Of a stretch of 64,000 nucleotides of DNA, positions 62,530 through 64,000 are shown piece after piece. The number at the start of each line of letters is the position of its first letter. The first letter of the stretch is position 1. Location: positions 1 through 64,000 of the forward strand of contig NZ_JARJNR010000001.1 in the NCBI RefSeq assembly GCF_030143255.1. The letters run 5' to 3'. Source of the stretch: Frigidibacter sp. SD6-1 (GTDB lineage Bacteria > Pseudomonadota > Alphaproteobacteria > Rhodobacterales > Rhodobacteraceae). The notes under the pieces are model-generated. The model was given only the letters and a program-made list of their open reading frames with translations. It had not been told where the DNA came from and searched no databases. Both the position numbers and the translations under genes were made by a program.

Positions 62530-63612
62530 GTGAGCGATCAGACCCGGCGGCTTGAGGTGCAGAGCCTGACCCGCGCCTTTGGCGGGCGGCGGGTGGTTGA
62601 TGATGTCTCTTTCACCATTCCGGCGGGGCAGGTGACCTGCCTGCTCGGCCCGTCGGGCTGTGGCAAGTCGACGACCTTGCGGATGATCGCGGGCGTCGAG
62701 ATGCAGGACGCGGGCAAGATATTCGTGGACGGCTCGCTGGTGTGCGACACGGTCTTCCGCATTCCGCCGGAACGCCGCGCGATCGGGCTGATGTTTCAGG
62801 ATTTCGCGCTTTTTCCCCATCTGACGGTGGCGGAGAATGTGGGTTTCGGGCTGGCGCGCCATGCGCCGGACCGCGCGGCGCGGATCGGCGGGCTCTTGGA
62901 GCGGGTGAAGCTTTCAGGCTTCGGGCGGAAATATCCGCATGAACTGTCGGGCGGCGAACAGCAGCGCGTTGCGCTGGCGCGCGCGCTCGCGCCGCGCCCG
63001 CGCACCCTTCTGATGGACGAGCCCTTCTCGGGTCTCGACGAGCGGCTGCGCGATGGCATCCGCGACGAGACGCTGGCGCTTCTGAAGGAAGAGGGGACGG
63101 CGGTGCTGCTGGTCACGCACGAGCCGCACGAGGCGATGCGGATGGCCGACGAGATCTTGCTGATGCGCGCCGGGCGGATCGTGCAGCGGGGCGCGCCCTA
63201 CAATATCTACAATGCGCCGGTTGATCGGGCGGCGGCGGCTTTCTTCAGCGATATCAACGTACTGGAGGGCGAGGTGCGGGGGGCGCTGACCGCGACGCCC
63301 TTCGGCGAATTCCTCACGCCGGGCGTGCCGGACGGCACGGCCGTCGATATCGTCATCCGCCCCCAGCATCTGAAGATCGATTTCGACCGCAATGGGCGCG
63401 GTCCGCTGCCGACGCCGCAGGACGGGACGGCGGCGCGGGCGGTGGTGGAGCGGGCGCGGTTTCTGGGCCGCGAGAGCCTGGTCGAGTTCCGGCTTGAGGA
63501 TGGCGGCGCCAGCCTGAAGGCAACGGTGCCTGCGGTCTTTCTGCCGAAACCGGGCACCGCCATGTGGCTGATGCTCAGGCGCGACCGCTGTTTCATCTTT
63601 CCCAGGGTATAG
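62530..63612 (+). CDS. ABC transporter ATP-binding protein, FbpC/PotA-like
   Basis: This 360-residue ATPase has Walker A GPSGCGKSTT (about 39-48), Q-loop FQDFALFP, signature LSGGEQQRVALARAL, Walker B LLMDEPFSG and the H-loop VTHEPHE, plus a C-terminal TOBE-type domain from about 250. It resembles ferric-ion or polyamine importers. The permease and binding protein are not in the window. GTG at 62530 follows AAGGA; an ATG at 62503 is possible. Confidence 0.9.
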   Translation: MSDQTRRLEVQSLTRAFGGRRVVDDVSFTIPAGQVTCLLGPSGCGKSTTLRMIAGVEMQDAGKIFVDGSLVCDTVFRIPPERRAIGLMFQDFALFPHLTVAENVGFGLARHAPDRAARIGGLLERVKLSGFGRKYPHELSGGEQQRVALARALAPRPRTLLMDEPFSGLDERLRDGIRDETLALLKEEGTAVLLVTHEPHEAMRMADEILLMRAGRIVQRGAPYNIYNAPVDRAAAAFFSDINVLEGEVRGALTATPFGEFLTPGVPDGTAVDIVIRPQHLKIDFDRNGRGPLPTPQDGTAARAVVERARFLGRESLVEFRLEDGGASLKATVPAVFLPKPGTAMWLMLRRDRCFIFPRV

Positions 63613-63664
63613 CCTCGTCGTCGCCTTCGGCGCTCCTCGGGGTGCCTGGCCCGACGAGCGCCCG

Positions 63665-64000
63665 TCAGGGCGACGAGGAGGTGCTCTGGGAGGAGGTGCT
63701 CGGGGCGGTCGCCATACGTGCCTTGAAATCGGCGAGCGTCTTTCCGGGTTCGGCGCTGAATGTCTCGCCGGTCGGTGCGAGATGGCGGATCAGGTCGACG
63801 CGGAAACTGCGGAAATCGCGGCGCCTCTCGCACCAGGCGGTCGCGGTCCAGACCCGGCCCCAATATTCGAGCTGCAGGGGCCTGATGCGCCTGAGACTCT
63901 CGCGTCCCGCAAGGTCGCGGTAGGTCATGTCGAGCTTTTCGCAGGCCGAGATCGCGGCGCGCAGCGGCGGCAGGTGGGGCGCGGCCTTCTGTGCCTCGGG
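63665..64000 (-). CDS. WYL-domain (YafY-type) transcriptional regulator, C-terminal part
   Basis: The frame is open from the right window edge to a stop at 63665. Residues read as RAAISACEKLDMTYRDLAG then RIRPLQLEYWGRVWTATAWCERRRDFRSFRVDLI, the WYL-type ligand domain that binds nucleic acids or nucleotides. The N-terminal DNA-binding part lies outside the window. It is convergent with the ABC ATPase gene. Confidence 0.85.
   Translation of the reverse strand, partial: PEAQKAAPHLPPLRAAISACEKLDMTYRDLAGRESLRRIRPLQLEYWGRVWTATAWCERRRDFRSFRVDLIRHLAPTGETFSAEPGKTLADFKARMATAPSTSSQSTSSSP

Noticed and set aside
1-64000. tRNA, rRNA, CRISPR arrays, integrase or complete insertion sequences
   Set aside because: Looked for by eye on both strands; none found with convincing sequence.

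Overview
The window is a gene-dense, GC-rich stretch of chromosome from an alphaproteobacterium, most probably a member of the Rhodobacteraceae. This rests on several things read here: families typical of that group (DUF1467, DUF1178, DUF3572, DUF6455, a Hint-domain protein, a MetG with a non-standard KMSKS loop, an H-NOX-like/GGDEF pair) and an intergenic hairpin followed by a 'gaggtattt..gccaagatgaag' tail at 17060-17115. No rRNA, tRNA, CRISPR array or complete insertion sequence was seen.

Layout. 1-8087 (minus): the first ~2,695 codons of a giant lipopeptide synthetase, with an N-terminal fatty acyl-AMP ligase, two carrier domains around a degenerate condensation domain, then C-A-PCP-C, running off the left edge. 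8.1-11.2 kb: an AT-rich regulatory gap, azoreductase, a divergent LysR regulator and a coupled DMT transporter. 11.2-21 kb: a GH99-like/rhamnan-synthesis-F fusion, metG, YceI, aldo/keto reductase, a GlxA-type regulator, two coupled lipoproteins (one lipocalin-like), an XRE regulator and a fatty acid desaturase. 21-30.6 kb: Nudix and DUF983, an EF-hand/ECF sigma/periplasmic sensor cluster, a PleD-like diguanylate cyclase, a HAD phosphatase, an MttB-family methyltransferase, and an H-NOX-like protein coupled to an HNOBA-GGDEF cyclase. 30.6-39.1 kb: an HNH nuclease/C5 methyltransferase restriction-modification pair next to carB, a CPBP protease and two overlapping GT87-like membrane glycosyltransferases. 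39.3-48.7 kb: housekeeping genes (aspS, methylmalonyl-CoA epimerase, nitroreductase, HDAC-like amidohydrolase, dgkA) and small conserved genes. 49.0-51.2 kb: a lower-GC island with a reverse transcriptase and a SLATT-type membrane protein behind a consensus promoter and a structured leader. 51.3-64 kb: OsmC, flavin reductase, GNAT, EcsC, an AT-rich island with an orphan membrane protein, PHP hydrolase, waaA, Nudix, two SDRs, a DEAD-box helicase, a Hint protein, an ABC ATPase and a partial WYL regulator.

Functional themes. The most interesting locus is the RT-SLATT pair. It looks like a phage-defence cassette. Its predicted transcript begins at a perfect 11-bp inverted repeat enclosing about 109 nt with three internal hairpins, which resembles a retron-style non-coding RNA placed upstream of the effector. 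Other accessory functions are the restriction-modification pair and the lipopeptide synthetase. Two c-di-GMP synthases are present, one coupled to an H-NOX-like protein that appears to have lost its heme ligand. Family assignments come from motif recognition by eye; no database search was possible.
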